Notes: a model not told the origin generated them from the sequence alone. A stretch of 64,000 nt of DNA from Trichostrongylus colubriformis (GCA_963978905.1 OZ022257.1:19735664-19799663); one strand, 5' to 3'. Positions 9,901 to 21,537 are shown, counted from the first letter of the stretch. Program-made: numbers and translations.

Positions 9901-12900
9901 GGCGCATTCGGACCGGGTCGATTGCGGCGGGCGCCTTGCTGCCTGCCCTATGTGACTGCCACGCTCCTACTGGACTATTTTCTTCGTATTCAATGTTTTT
10001 TGTTTTTTTGTCAATGTAGTCAAGGGGGCCTATCCACTGCGCTCAAAGTCTACTCGGTGCTAGTGTAGTTGAGGAGGGGCCACTCCACTGTGCTCGCCAC
10101 CCGGCGCTATTTTCGCCTAGATTTTAAGGACAGTGTTAGGGGTAATGTGGGTGATGAGAATCCCTAAGAGTAGTCATTCACTCGAAAACCACGGGTTTGA
10201 AAGCCTATTCGCGGCGAAATCCCCCACGAAGGGCGCGCCCCCGAGCTGTGGCAGAGGCGGCCTTTTCTACTCGAGCCGCCTTACTGTGCTCGGTCCGCCT
10301 TCTAGCGACTGATTGGCTGGCTGGAGTGGGAATAGAACGTATCGCGGCCCGCTTTCCCAGTTTTGGCTTGAAGCGCATTCCAGAAAAGGGATGCTTTCTC
10401 ATTCTCGAACATCTCTTCGTGTTTACAAAATGGCAACACGCCAATGGAACACTCGTCCGGACCACCCGCCTCTTCACGGTAATGCTCCACATCGAGGATC
10501 AACGGTGGGGAGGGGTCCCATTTCTCGGGTTTTCGGCCGTTTCCATCCGTTTTTCTTCACTGTCCTGTTACTAGGAATCTCGACTTTCACATTCACTACT
10601 TCTTTTACTTTTCTGGCGAATTTCCCCAAACACTGCCTTTAACCTGAACCTTTCTTCAAGGAGGAGATCCTACAACCCTTAAGTAAAGCTTAGGTGAAAA
10701 TATATGCTTGAATATACGAACTTATGATTGTGGGACGAATTTGGGTGAGGGAGGACAGCACGACAATGAGTGGCCCCTCCAACTACATCAGCACCCTACG
10801 CCTTTGGTGAAGTGCCCATAGCATAGTCATTACATACGTTTTATCTCTAATCATCTGTTTCTTTTGATGAGGCATTTTCTTTTACTTTTTCTGTACGACA
10901 ACCCAAGTCGTGCGTCCGATGCATTGTTGTCTGAGAGTGCAGAGGACTGGACACACTTACACAGGACACCAATAAATCAAAAAGAATCCGAAAGAGATCA
11001 AAGGATCACAGGCTAAACCTGCAGGAACTGCTCTGGATGCTACAAGTCTTGTTAAGACTAAAGGTAGAATGCTCTCGAGGCAAGAGTTAGAAGAGTCACT
11101 ACTTGTTGATCACGCTGCAAGAAATATGTTCCGAGCATTTCAATAGTGCTCACGTTGAGTGTTGAATTGTAAACAAAGTGCCGTTGAAATAGTATTGTAA
11201 ATTTTTGAAAATGAAGATGTAGTGAAGAGACTGAAACGAATAAAGGCATTGTATTTGGAGATCCGTTTTCGAAACGTAAGAACTTTTCGATACCTACCCT
11301 GATTGATTCAAAGCCAATCGCACTATTTTGCACTTGGCTCCAATTTGGCGTCAGGATAAAAACGGGTGTGATCAGTACCCCAAATTACCTCGGAGGAGAA
11401 CTTCAGTGCGAACTATTTTTTGCACAGCCGACCTTTTTGGGGGGTCTTCATAAAGGCACAGACCCCCTTACTCCGGTTCATGGCTTGCATAACTGCAGGA
11501 GGATGCAGGCAGTTGTTTAACCCAAAAACCCTCTTAAATGTCAAAAACTGCTATCAGGAGGTCTATGAAATGTCTATCAGCCACACATGGTCGACACGGT
11601 CCGAACAGGCCGACGTGTCAGCCACCGGTGACTGCCATCCTCGCGAATAGGTTGGTCGCCCTCTAACTAGAAGGCAAAAAGCGATGAACGTCATACTTGC
11701 AGGGGATATCTAGAAATATTGGCCTCCCTACACAAATGTGGTTGACAATCTCGAGTAGTTTTGATTCGAAAACCTCAAAAACTGGGTGTCCCACGACCCT
11801 TCGAAGCAGCCATGTGCAAGCGCATTACTCACAAATCGCCTTCCGAAAATTGAACCAGTTGCAGGCCGAAGCCCTTGATCGTCCACCATATTCTTCAGAT
11901 TTGGCGCTAACCAAGTCCTAATTTACCAAACATCTGAACTCAATAGCAGTGTATTGAAAAAGACTGGTGATTTTTCGTCCTTTTTTTATTTCGAATACCC
12001 AACCCGTCAGCCCTTCATCACAATGAAATATGTAAGGCTTAATGTTGCTCAAAATGTAGCGAATCGAATGCATCTTTGTAAAAATAGATGTGAGGTGAGT
12101 TATGATCTTCCGAAATTGAAATTATGAAAACCTGCAAACATTTTTCTCACAACCTAATAGGAAGATGTAATAGGATAAGTCAGAGTTAGGGCTCGTGAAG
12201 CGTAAGAGGGGAATGTGGAATGTAAAGCTAGAGTTTAGTTTTGATAGGAAAAGGTTGAAGTGAACACTTCCGAGAACATGGATGGATACAATGGGTCACT
12301 TGGTTGCTTCAGCTCGACCCGGTTGCTCATTGGAAGGCGATCGGACTAACCCACACCATTCTGTAGGAAGATGTATGGTTCTGCAACAATCCACGCTGTG
12401 GTCCGCCCGCAAAACACAAACAAGTTGCTTTGTCGCCAATGGACGTGATGCCTTCCCATCACGCCTGAGGCACGTCATCTCTCTTCGTCTTGCGTTCACA
12501 TGCCGATCTCGTTGTCCTAGTTATGGTTCTCGTGCTAACCAATTGTTCCCTTCTGACGTAACTGCTCATAGAACATTTGTAATCAACGCTAGACATCACA
12601 GAGAGATAAAGCACCTTTCATTGTGGCATGATGTTTACTATACATATCCGTGAACAAGATTCCACCATGCAGATTCTTGCATAGATTCCTACCTTAACTG
12701 TTAGCGAAGACCAAATCTATGGTCCTCCTGACTCACGCTCGACGGTTTTTTACATGTCAGACTTGCAATAGCTAATTATCAAAGTAATAGTTCAAGAGAT
12801 CATCCCTCCCAAGAAATCCTGCTCTTTTCTTTCCTTGAGTAAGCTTTCGCGTGTGTACTCTTACGTGAGGACTTCGCACCACGACGAACGGCGTGTGCTG

Positions 12901-15900
12901 TGCACGAGCTATGCGCGCTTAGTTAGCTTTTATAGCTAACAGCTGACTGATAATCTCTTTGGGAACCAACAAAGCGGCGCCTTTAACTTGTCCGCCGTGC
13001 CCTTCATGTTTGTGAGCTCCAGTGGCTACCACCTTTGGGGCTCATTTATCGCTAAACGCGCTACCTAATGTCGTCGCGTATGACGGTGCTCTACTTAGTG
13101 CAGCTGACCCCACATCGCTTCACTTACGACACGCCGCGGTGCTAAATCCTAACATACGGGTGCACACTCGAAGCAGTCTGCACTGCTTCACCCCGTCCCC
13201 GTTCGACATATCGGAAACATTTGATAGCACAGTGAGCCCCATAATAACTCGAAACGGTTACAACATCTTAGTCACGCTCTGATAAAAAAGAAAGTCTTTA
13301 TGACTCAGGTGAATGCAAATAGAGAAGGCGCGAAGAGGAGGAATTCAGTAAGGCGAAGCCTCCGCCAATTTTGGCATTTTTCCAAAGTTGGTGTCATACG
13401 AGCGAAATAGGCGCATCTGTGAACAGACAGATGGGAGAAACGGATTGAATAGTAAGTCATCCCATTCAGACGTGCACGAGATTTTTTTTTGAATGAAGAT
13501 ACAGTGGCAGGTAAGATGAAACGTCGATACTTCAGGTCATCTGACACCAGGTAGTCTCCGTACTTTAACAAGACCCGATAAAATGCTATTGGTATTTTTT
13601 TTCGGGGATCGATCAGCGGCTGAGCTGTGCCTTCGAGTGATTATAACAGCTGAACTTCCACGGCTGGAAGTCTGAAGAAAGGTGACTGAATCCAAGTCTG
13701 AATACATTTTTTACCCAACTACTGTCGAAAAATATGGGCCACATGGGGGCTGCCATTGTCATGTGTAATGATTGCCTTTCCGTAGTTGTGTGTTGCCATC
13801 CATGTCTTGATGTGATCGTTGGCAGAGTGGTGATACTCTGCGAAGTGACACTCGTTTGCACTGGACAGAGCCGCTGAAAAGCCTAACTCCAAATATCCAC
13901 TACTGTGATGAGCATCTTCTTCGATTCACGTAGTTGTTCATGTGTCTACGCAGGAGTTGCTTATTGGCATGCACTGGGTGATATCGGATGCGGAGTACGT
14001 CGTGGCCGCAAGCGTCAATTCGATCTTCAGCTTGTGCTTCTGTAAGAAGTTGAGGCTCCCTGTCACACACCTTGTGGACCATACTCTGTTTTTTTTTGGG
14101 CATAGTTCGGCTGTGAAAAAGGAGGGCTGCTCTCGTGGGGAAGCATGATAATGGTCCAACTTGTGCGCTCCGCCACTTATGGTTTGAATTATCCACCCTT
14201 TTTCAGGCGCAGGGTGAAGATCATGAGTGTCACCCGAATCACCACTTGTGCTTTACCTTCTTTCTCTTTACTTCTGCGCCCATTGTAGGAATATGAACTT
14301 GGAGAGCCTTCACCATCTAGTAATTATTCCCTACGCTCTCTTTGAATTTTAACGGATGGGGTTTTATAATTTGATAATTTCACATTGACATCCGCCAGTA
14401 AAAATCATTGGAATTTCTTAATCTTCATTTGCAGCCATGTCGGCCAAAGTGGACAGTGTAGTGGCTAAATTCACCAACTCAAATCAAATCAAATCACTTT
14501 TCTCATCAGGCCTGAGGATGTTTGTGCAGGTTTGAGTGGGATGACCTAAATCTTGTTGGTTGGTCGTATAAGAGAACATCTTATCAGACAACTGTGCGAA
14601 CAGGGTGATTTGTAAGCAGTCAATTGATGAAAGGAGTGACGAATTGAATAACTGTATAAAATGATTGTAAACGTGTAGCCGAATAGAGAGATAGGCGAAA
14701 GGATCAGGATGAGCATTGATCGACATCTTGTCAGCTTTCTCGCCTGATCGCCTGTTATCCACTTTGCCTACAGTTTAGTTAGGGGAGCTAACTAAATCGA
14801 TATGCATCTTCTTCACTTTCATTCGTTTATTTGCCTGTAGCTGCGAAAAATGTTATTCTCCTACATAGGTAAAAATGGAGCCTGGTTCTTTTCTGGAAAG
14901 TCGCCTTCAAATCGCTCTAAAAACGATGCTGAGAAAGTGACCCACGAAGAAATCCCGTTTCCTGCCCATAGAAAACGCTCAAAAAAGACAGTGTACTAGA
15001 ACTCACGAAGAACGCCAAAATAATGAGATTCGTGGGAAAACTTCGCGCTACCGAGCGGCAGCATATCAGTGTACAATACGATGTGAGGAATATTATGCTG
15101 TAAAGGAACAGTTTAAAATACCACATGAATGTCGTAGTACAACAATGAATGCAAGGTGAGTTTCCAAAAGTTTATTCAGAAACTCAAGAAGACCGCTAAT
15201 ACCGCAACTCTTCCAACCTTTTGAGTTTTTAAAATCGCTCCCAAACAAGCTATCAAACATCAAGTAAGAGCATTTGCTTGGCAAAAAACAATGATTTCTT
15301 CTTTCTTTCATGTGTTGACGCTCTATGGCCCATGGTATTCCCCGAAACTTAGCCAAATTCTAGGATTGGCTAAAAACTTGTACGGTACAGCAGTTTTATT
15401 TTCCGAACGCAAAATCACCCGAACCTACCATGTAATACTATTACTTCTTCGAAAAACCTCCATAACTACTCATAGAATCGTTTTGCAAATCTAGAGAGCA
15501 GATTCAAAATCAGCGTCCAAACTGAGTCGGACTATATGTATCCCATTACAAACAGCACCTTCGATTTCGGGTCCTTCCCTTGTAATGACATCCTTTTCAC
15601 CTTGGACTGAAGGAAGAAGGGAATCCCACCTTTCCTCCACTGACACTAAGGCTTGAGCACATATATAAGCCTTAGTGTGCAGATTTACCCATCGAAGATT
15701 CCTCCAAGATGCTTAGATGTGCACTTCTAAGATGCTACACCCCCATCCCCCTTCCCGCCCCCCCCCCTCCCCTTAATTGCAATAAGTACCGGCGGAGCTC
15801 AACTTGGTTTATGTGTGCTTCTGACTTCTTGCCCCATGCCTCACCCATGCCTGACCTGTTCCCAGCTTCACGAGCTGTTTCTAATGTAATGCCTAAGCAG

Positions 15901-18900
15901 ACGAACGGACATAGGGACGTACAGGCAAACCAAACGTTTTATATACATCCAGTTGGGCTAGCGGATACTACTGCACTGCTACATCATGGGCGTCAGTGAA
16001 TCGATCGGAACTGCTTTTTTCTATAGATTAACTCAGTACCCATTACCAAATCACTCCCCCAAAGAACAGTGCGGGAGAATAACTTGCCCGTGCGCTCTCT
16101 TTACTTCTTGTACCATGCCCTACCAATTGCAGGCCTGTCCTCATTTTCACAAGTTGTTTTGCATAACGCCCAAGCTCCGCTCACCACCATAAACGCTCCG
16201 CATACTGCGTCCAGGCCTCTTTCATGACTTTCAGAAACTCACTGCTGACCTAAATTCATCTTCTCCCAACGTTTGGAGCACATTTGAACCCACTTAACAA
16301 TCTTCGATCTGAAAGCGGAACATTCCAGTGCACCCCCCGCCAGTCGTGTGGAGCTTAATCTGGTCCATGTGTGATCTTCACTTCTTGTCCCATGCCCTAA
16401 TTTTGTCCCTATCTCCACAGGTTCTTTTTCTTGTGATGCCTAATTTCGTGGCAGACTGACGACGAACAGACGGACGGATAGACAGACAGACGGAGGAACG
16501 GGAGAACGGATGAACACGCAGACGAGGTGTTTTATACGTATTGGGTCATTCCATAAGTAGTGTCGGTTTTTTTCAAGCAAAAATTTCTCCATTAAAACAT
16601 ATGTTCTTGCAACATATTATATACCATTTGAAAGAGAATTTTCCGCTCTATAAAACAATATGCTCAGTTTTTCTGTCAGTCACTATGGGACCGATTTCCA
16701 GGCTGGCGAAGGGTAGGTCTAGACAACAAAAATTGACCAAACCGGCAATTAACTGAAGCACTATATTTCACTTCAGGAGAATCAACCAATCATGTGTCCC
16801 GTACTATGCAGCGACCTCTTCTGCAAGTTACAATACTTGGTCGATCGAGAAGTCGCGTTTTTCTTTTATTAAAATCCTCTTTCCGAAAGAACTCACCTTT
16901 ATTCAAAATGGAATTTTTTCTTTCAAACTCCTTGCTCAGTAGTGTTTCAAGGACCATTCGAAAGACTTTCTTCTGCTCTATCGAAATCATGTTTCGATTC
17001 TGTCTCGGCTGCGATTCAGGTGTGATTTTAATAGCATGTAGTGAGGGTCCACTGGACATTTTTTCATAATTTATTTTTTCATTACGAAGTTAATAAATCC
17101 GGTCAGTGATATTTCCCCGTTTCTACTCACTACCTCTTCGTAACATTTCACCGCTCTTCTAGCGGTCCAGTTGAAAAATTTCTTGCCCTGATTCGACGAA
17201 GTGTCAAAAATCACCGAGTTGTGGTTGAAAAATCGAATTTGCAAAAAGAACGACGCGACTTCTTGATCAACTAAGTATTGCATTTTGCAGAAGAGGTCGG
17301 TGCTTAGTACGGGACACATGATTGGTTGATTCTCCTGAAGTGAAATATAGTGCTTCAGTTAATTGCCGGTTTAGTCAATTTTTGTTGTCTAGACCTACCC
17401 CTTCGCCAGCCTGGAAATCGGCCCCATAGTGACTGACAGAAAAACTGAGCATACTGTTTCGTAGAGCGGAAAGTTCTCTTTCAAATGGCATGTAACATGT
17501 TGCAAAAACATATGATTTTGTAGAGAAATTTTTGCTTGAAAAAAAAACGTCACTACTTACGGAATGACCCAATAGTAGATGGGAATGATTGTCAACGTCC
17601 CACTGTTTACACGGAACCGCAGCGTTCTCGTGACACTCATCTCCCGATGTTCCTCATAAGGCTATTACAGTTGTTATCAATTTCGTTTATTCACAATCAG
17701 GGCTTTCGTACCATTCACTATACCATCTGTAAAATTCTGCCGCCTCCTATAACCGAGGCGCACGATATCTTCTTCTCTATTATACCAGGCTAAGCTAGGC
17801 GATGGCCTCGCGCGTCACATAGCAGTGGCAAGCTGGGGACTACGCATAAGAGAATCTAAACAGGACTAACTCAGCGATGTGATTTAGCTGAGATAGGGCG
17901 TAAGTTTTATTGAATTCCCACTTATTTGGAAGGTATCATCCACTGGTGTCACCCATTAGTCATAGTCATCGGAGTCCTACGGTGATATGAACTATCTCAT
18001 CTCGACTCTCTGCCCGCATGATGATGGCCTACTGAACCATACAGAAGTTGATAGGAAGATTACAATCGTATTCTTTTACACAATTACCCTCTCTTCAATC
18101 GGTCTAGTTCAGACGGCGCAACTCCCCCGACAATCGAACATACCTGCATGGCACCCCCGTTTTCTGACACCTAATGCGACGCCAGCACACCGCAGAATGG
18201 CTGCGAGTGCACGTGGTAGGAGTTATATAGGTAAGAAGTGTCATCACAACGTCAATATGGCCTTAGATTGATAGTCCAGCACCAATTAGTATCTCCATAC
18301 ATTGAGTGGTAGATTTCCCCTTTTATCCCTATTACAACCACTCTCTTGCGGAGGGAGACATATACAGACCGACATACAAATCGACACACAATGTACATGA
18401 TCTATTAGGTTGTCCCAAAAGTCTTTTCATATTTTTTTCAATCATCACTTTTTATTTTTTCGTCCAACAAATAATAATTAGGCAACAAAGTATTGACCCT
18501 TGTTATCGGCAACCTTCTGCCACTTTATAGGAAAATCGTTGATTCCCTTCTCCCAGAACTCTGGGTTCTGAGAGTCGAAGAAGTCAGCGATCGCCTCCGC
18601 AAGCAAGTCATAATCAACGAATTTTCTCTTGGCCAGGAAGGATTCGAGAGGATGGGTAAGGGTATAGCCAGAAGGGGCTATGTCTGGAGAGTACGGTGGG
18701 TGGGGCAGCACATCCCAGCCGAGCTCCTATAACTTAGCCTGGGTACTTTTCGCGGAATGGGAGCGAAATGGGAGCGGGCGTCGTCATGAAGAAGGGTGAC
18801 CGCGGACTTTTCCGGCACTTTTCTCGAACATCGACGGCGAGCTGCTGGAGCTGGTGGGTGCATACGGTAGCGGTGACTGTCTCGCCTTGTACCAGTACCT

Positions 18901-21537
18901 CGCGGAAAAGCATTCCTTCCTCGTCCCAGAACCAGCACAGTCCCAAGCGTGGTTTGTCTTTCATGTCAATCCCGCCGTTGCTGAAGCTGATGAACCAGCG
19001 GCGCACGGTCATGTAGCCCACACATCCCTTGCCCAATGCAGCGCTGATGGAGTGGCAAGCTTCCGTCGTTTTGGTGCCGCAAGACCGCTCATAATAGATG
19101 ACACCGCGAGTTGGGTGGGTATCGACAACGGGCATTGTAGCTCTCTCCACGGGATCTGGTGGGACAATATATATTTTCATAGAAAGCTTAGGGAACGTTC
19201 TACCATATTCCTGAACCGCCTGGACCTGCCTCGAAGTGAACAAGAGTTACTGATTTTTTTTTTGGGAAATTATTGCAAGACTTTTGGGACAACCTAATAT
19301 ATCATGGAAGAGTAAGCCACTTAATTTGTACGTCTGTTTGCAAGTGGGCTTGTGGGTATGTCTGTCCGTCCGCACCTGAGTGATTGTAATAAGGAAATGA
19401 TGGGGCAAAACGACGCTGTGAGTAGGGAGAAACCGAAGAGTGTTGCAGTTTCATTTGAAGACCATGTTATCTCAGTGATAGCAGCTCCTAATTATATAAA
19501 CACCTATTTCATAGTCTCTCCATCATTCTGCGGTGTGTTGACGACACACTAGGTGTCAGCACACTTGGATGACATGCAACTATTTTGGGTTGTTAGAGGA
19601 GCATTGCCATTTGAACTAGAGCGATCAATGGATGGGTGATTGGGTTAACGAAAACGGTTGCAGTCTTTTCTACAAACTATGGCCATCTCAGACGGCTGTC
19701 GCAAAGTGCGTAGAGGACGGGAACCGGATTGTGAATCCTAGCACCATAGAGTGCAAAACTCTGATTACTACATATCGATAACACTATGGCACATAGGCGA
19801 CGATTGCACCCGCATAAGTGTGACTGTTGTAATGCTGTACGTTCTATCTTTGACGAACCACACAGTTACTCCTTTTCAAATTATCTAATGCGTTGCCCGC
19901 TCCTCGGTAGTGCTGTGTGACGGTAGTTTCAGTTTCAGTTAATTATCAGTTTAAATAATTACATGCGTACACATATAGATGCTATCTTATTGGTGGAAGC
20001 ATCTTACTACAGCTATTTTCACCCTAACAATAACCTTAGAACGGGAAGAAAAGTTCCTTCTTGATCCACTTAGGCTAAGGCAAAAATTAACGCTTAAATG
20101 TGCATGTTCATCACTTGAAGATCCCTAAGCTTATATGTACAGGTGCTATCGTATGAGGAGAGGCATATAATAAAAAGTTGCTTATCCAAGCATCTTAGAG
20201 AGATCCTTGCCGGGTCAACCTGCACATTCAAGTATACTTTTGCCTAAGTCTTATTGGAGGAAAGAAGGGGTTCCTTTCTTCCTTAAGGCTTAGGTAAAAA
20301 TAATGTCTATAGTAGGATGTCCCCCCCCCCTACTGCGATAGCACCTGCAATTTTTGTCAAGATGCTCCCACCTTTTCATAAGTGCAAAAATCATGTGCCC
20401 GCAGCCGACCACGGCGGCACTCTGGTGACGCTCTCCGTTTGTAAGACGCTTTGAAACCACACCACAGTGTGATGACTGTGGCGAGAGCCCACGAACTCGA
20501 ATTTGAATCTCGGCATAGTGCCAGACTATGCATGACAATCGTGACGAGAGTTCACGAAGTATTTGAATCTTTCCAGTTTGGCTCTATGCCAAGATTCAAA
20601 TTCACATTCGTGGGCTTTCGCAACGATCATCATACTGTAGTGTGGTTGAGTCAAGCGCCTTACAAACGGAGCGCGTTACCAGTGTGCCGCCGTAGTCGGC
20701 GGCGGGCATCCGATTTTGCCGCCGCCGCCACCGCCGGTGCTGGCATTTGTGGTCAAAGTATGAACGCGGCCTAAAGCAGGATACTGGTTATAAAAAAAGA
20801 ACTGACAAGGCAATAAGGTACATCCAAGAGTGTTCCTTGACCATTAGTCTCAGTTCCGTATTGACAACCACAGGTGTCACCATTAGGACGTTGACCAAAC
20901 CCTGAAGAATAATCTGTGAAAGTTTTTAAACCATCAAATGCGTAAGTGAGCGATTACCATAACTGTGACGATTGCAAAAACTTTTCGCACGAATCCGGCC
21001 CTTATTGAGGCATTATCGAATCCGAACTCGTCTTTAGCAAATCTCTCAACGTCAGGCTGGAAAGATGAACGTTTCGATGATTCATCGACAGAATCTTCAT
21101 AAAGAGTAACTCACCGAATCATAGGAAGCTCTATTCCAGTAATAAGGATTTCTATTAGCATATGGATATCCGCTCCAGTTCTGAGGAGGCCCAGTGTACA
21201 CCGCCGTGTTGCCGTATGGCTCACCGCTCCAGTCATGGGGAGGAGGTCCGTAGTTTACCGGCCTGTCACCGAACTGATATCTGCCCCAGTTGGGAGGAGG
21301 TCCATAGCCTGGTGGCCTGTTGCCGTATGGATCACCGCCCCACGTAGGAGAAGGTCCATAGTTTGGTGGCGTGTTGCCGTATGGATCACCCGCCCACTTA
21401 GGAGAGGGCCCATAGTCTGGTGGCCTGTTACCGTATCGACCGTCGTTCAAATCGAGGGGAGTTTCGTCGTCTCTCCACCTATTATCGTCAGGACGCCCAG
21501 ACCGCTTCTGTCTATCGTCTGCCGGCTCTTCTGACAT
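6920..21537 (-). CDS. LFG: Lifeguard/GRINA-type TMBIM (BI-1 superfamily) membrane protein, 8 exons
   Basis: Exons in coding order are 21537-21115, 21056-20958, 20901-20807, 15097-15007, 9315-9176, 9094-9007, 7188-7120 and 7045-6920. All splice phases agree and give 376 aa, close to human GRINA. Residues 1-141 are a hydrophilic Tyr/Pro/Gly-rich tail made of about six 17-18-residue repeats. From about 160 onward there are roughly seven hydrophobic segments, with family marks: ASIRAGFVRKVFAIVTVM, SFPTNLIILAFF after a CC pair, and the C-terminal VGGRKYEISPEEYVFAAL. The family comprises ER/Golgi/plasma-membrane proteins linked to calcium leak and restraint of apoptosis; that role is inferred here. 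The ATG follows TTTTGCTGTAG, a plausible trans-splice acceptor. Introns 3 and 4 (5.7 kb each) and 6 (1.8 kb) are filled with transposon debris, while introns 1, 2, 5 and 7 are 56-81 bases. A possible ATTAAA signal lies at 6846-6851. Confidence 0.92.
7189..9006 (-). other. Intron 6 of the Lifeguard gene
   Basis: A GTGAGT donor follows the exon ending at 9007 and a TTTCTGCAG acceptor precedes 7188. Apart from the hairpin at 8456-8595 and a TTCCAATTTTTT-type AT-rich run near 7800-7870, I see nothing recognisable. A plus-strand open frame at 7926-8168 has a hydrophobic stretch but no conserved features. Confidence 0.7.
8456..8595. repeat. Imperfect inverted repeat, about 40-base arms
   Basis: The left arm contains CTCGTTTTCACTAAAATCGC then TGAAACTTTG. 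The right arm is its inverse, CAAAGTTTCAGCGATTCTGG then TGAGAACGAG. The loop is about 60 bases. It may be a small MITE; no target duplication was identified. Confidence 0.6.
9691..9870 (+). repeat. Dispersed repeat R2, copy 1
   Basis: Blocks ATGGCACTTTTTGGATG, CTTCACTTCACGAGTT, CACAAATGTGAGCACTG and GGGAGGGGGT recur in the same order on the opposite strand at about 36890-37090. No coding or termini are recognised. In both places a TTAA-flanked element follows within a few hundred bases, but in a different relative orientation. Confidence 0.65.
10128..10638 (+). mobile_element. TTAA-flanked non-autonomous element, copy 1
   Basis: The termini GGACAGTGTTAGGGG (left) and CCCCAAACACTGCC (right) are inverted and sit between TTAA sites at 10124-10127 and 10639-10642. 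A homologous copy of similar length lies at 37350-37862, with shared blocks such as GGTAATGTGGGTGAT or its variant, GGCGAAATCCC, GAGCTGTGG, TTTCCATCCGTTTTT and ACTGTCCTGTTACTAGG. No transposase was found. The open frames here are not protein-like and differ between the copies. It lies in intron 4 of the Lifeguard gene. Confidence 0.72.
11640..12000 (+). pseudogene. Decayed mariner transposase fragment
   Basis: Around 11820-11920 the plus strand reads IAFRKLNQLQAEALDRPPYS followed by SDLAL. This resembles the mariner block around the third catalytic Asp (LQKLNELG..VLPHPPYSPDL of the family), with the Asp context degraded. Reading frames upstream are broken and no termini were found. It lies in intron 4 of the Lifeguard gene. 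Confidence 0.45.
12010..13600. other. Intronic stretch without a recognisable gene
   Basis: This is part of intron 4 of the Lifeguard gene. It holds open frames of up to about 120 codons on both strands (12282-12653 and 13022-13282), but without splice context, conserved motifs or family likeness. I see no convincing feature. Confidence 0.6.
13610..14200 (-). pseudogene. Possible decayed DDE transposase fragment
   Basis: On the minus strand a frame reads THDNGSPHVAHIFRQ, which recalls the second-Asp motif of mariner/Tc1 transposases (HDNARPHVA). Flanking frames are broken and no inverted termini were located. It could equally be unrelated, and it is kept as a weak call. Confidence 0.3.
15640..16530. 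other. Intronic stretch with degenerate repeats and a poly-C run
   Basis: In intron 3 of the Lifeguard gene. 15640-15720 is related to the AGGTGCTATCG MITE family (it contains GCTTAGATGTG and an AAGATGCT block). A C-rich run lies near 15750-15770. The segments near 15775-15960 and 16340-16530 repeat blocks such as TGTGTGCTTCTGACTTCTTG or its variant and a GACGAACGGACATAGG-like run, which suggests two diverged copies of one repeat. Confidence 0.45.
16541..17572. mobile_element. Foldback mariner-type element with TA duplication
   Basis: The ends TTGGGTCATTCCATAAGTAG and their inverse are flanked by TA (16539-16540, 17573-17574). The arms (about 16541-16870 and 17230-17572) are inverse copies. 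Between them, the minus-strand frame 17319-17071 contains WTARRAVKCYEEVVSRNGEI, a plausible remnant of a mariner transposase C-terminus, so this again looks like two element ends joined in inverse orientation. It is non-autonomous and lies in intron 3 of the Lifeguard gene. Confidence 0.75.
18405..19297 (-). mobile_element. Internally deleted mariner (893 bases) with transposase remnants
   Basis: The perfect-looking inverted ends TTAGGTTGTCCCAAAAGTC are flanked by TA (18403-18404, 19298-19299). On the minus strand the transposase starts near 19128 (MPVVDTHPTRGVIYYERSCG) and has the helix-turn-helix tail VRRWFISFSNGG. It then jumps to WFWDEEGML, continues in other frames through LLHDDARSHFAP (second Asp) and ends with LPHPPYSPDIAPSGY (third Asp) and WQKVADNKGQYFVA. 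The region with the first catalytic Asp is missing, and at least two frameshifts are present. Full-length mariners are about 1.3 kb. It is inactive, but its ends could be mobilised by a relative. Confidence 0.88.
19650..19870 (+). repeat. Dispersed repeat R3, copy 1
   Basis: The blocks ATGGCCATCTCAGACGGCTG and AAGTGCGTAGAGGACGGGAA recur in slightly changed form at 24785-25010; the distal part of the family recurs at about 61840-62040. There is no coding capacity. Confidence 0.5.
20141..20346. mobile_element. Palindromic MITE, AGGTGCTATCG family (intact copy)
   Basis: The left end AGGTGCTATCGTATGAGG and the right end CTACTGCGATAGCACCT are inverted. Internal blocks (AAGTTGCTTATCCAAGCATC, GAGAGATCCTT, CTTTTGCCTAAG and its inverse CTTAGGTAAAAAT) recur in pieces at 15640, 32118-32283, 40439-41378 and 57025-57200. 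It is about 206 bases long and non-coding. Confidence 0.72.
20425..20683. repeat. Inverted repeat element, about 95-base arms
   Basis: The left arm runs from CTCCGTTTGTAAGACGC through ATTTGAATCTCGGCATAGTG. The right arm is its inverse, from CTATGCCAAGATTCAAAT to GCGCCTTACAAACGGAGCG. The loop is about 60 bases. It sits just downstream of a Lifeguard exon, in intron 3. Confidence 0.7.
20690..20771. mobile_element. Truncated GGCCGCGTTCATA MITE (one end)
   Basis: CAAAGTATGAACGCGGCC followed by TAA is the right terminus of the MITE at 2903-2995, and the core is likewise GC-rich (GCCGCCGCC). No matching left terminus is present, perhaps lost through the adjacent inverted repeat. It ends 36 bases from the splice donor of Lifeguard exon 3. 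Confidence 0.55.
21125..21440 (-). repeat. Coding tandem repeat in the Lifeguard N-terminus
   Basis: About six degenerate units of 51-54 bases encode a PYGN-RPP-YGP-P-W-GD theme (for example PYGNTPPNYGPSPTWGGD and PYGNRPPGYGPPPNWGRY). The unit length stays a multiple of three, so the frame is kept. The GRINA family generally has a Pro/Gly/Tyr-rich N-terminus; the regular unit seen here is specific to this copy. Confidence 0.85.

Noticed and set aside
9715..10068. A 117-codon plus-strand frame as a gene
   Set aside because: It overlaps repeat R2, whose second copy does not keep the frame, and it has no recognisable domain.
10197..10642. Overlapping open frames of 66-125 codons on both strands as genes
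   Set aside because: They lie wholly inside the TTAA-flanked repeat, and the homologous copy at 37350-37862 breaks them.
13022..13282. An 86-codon plus-strand frame
   Set aside because: No splice context, no family likeness and a composition consistent with chance.
20290..20538. An 82-codon minus-strand frame near Lifeguard exon 3
   Set aside because: It crosses the inverted repeat at 20425-20683 and does not fit the protein.
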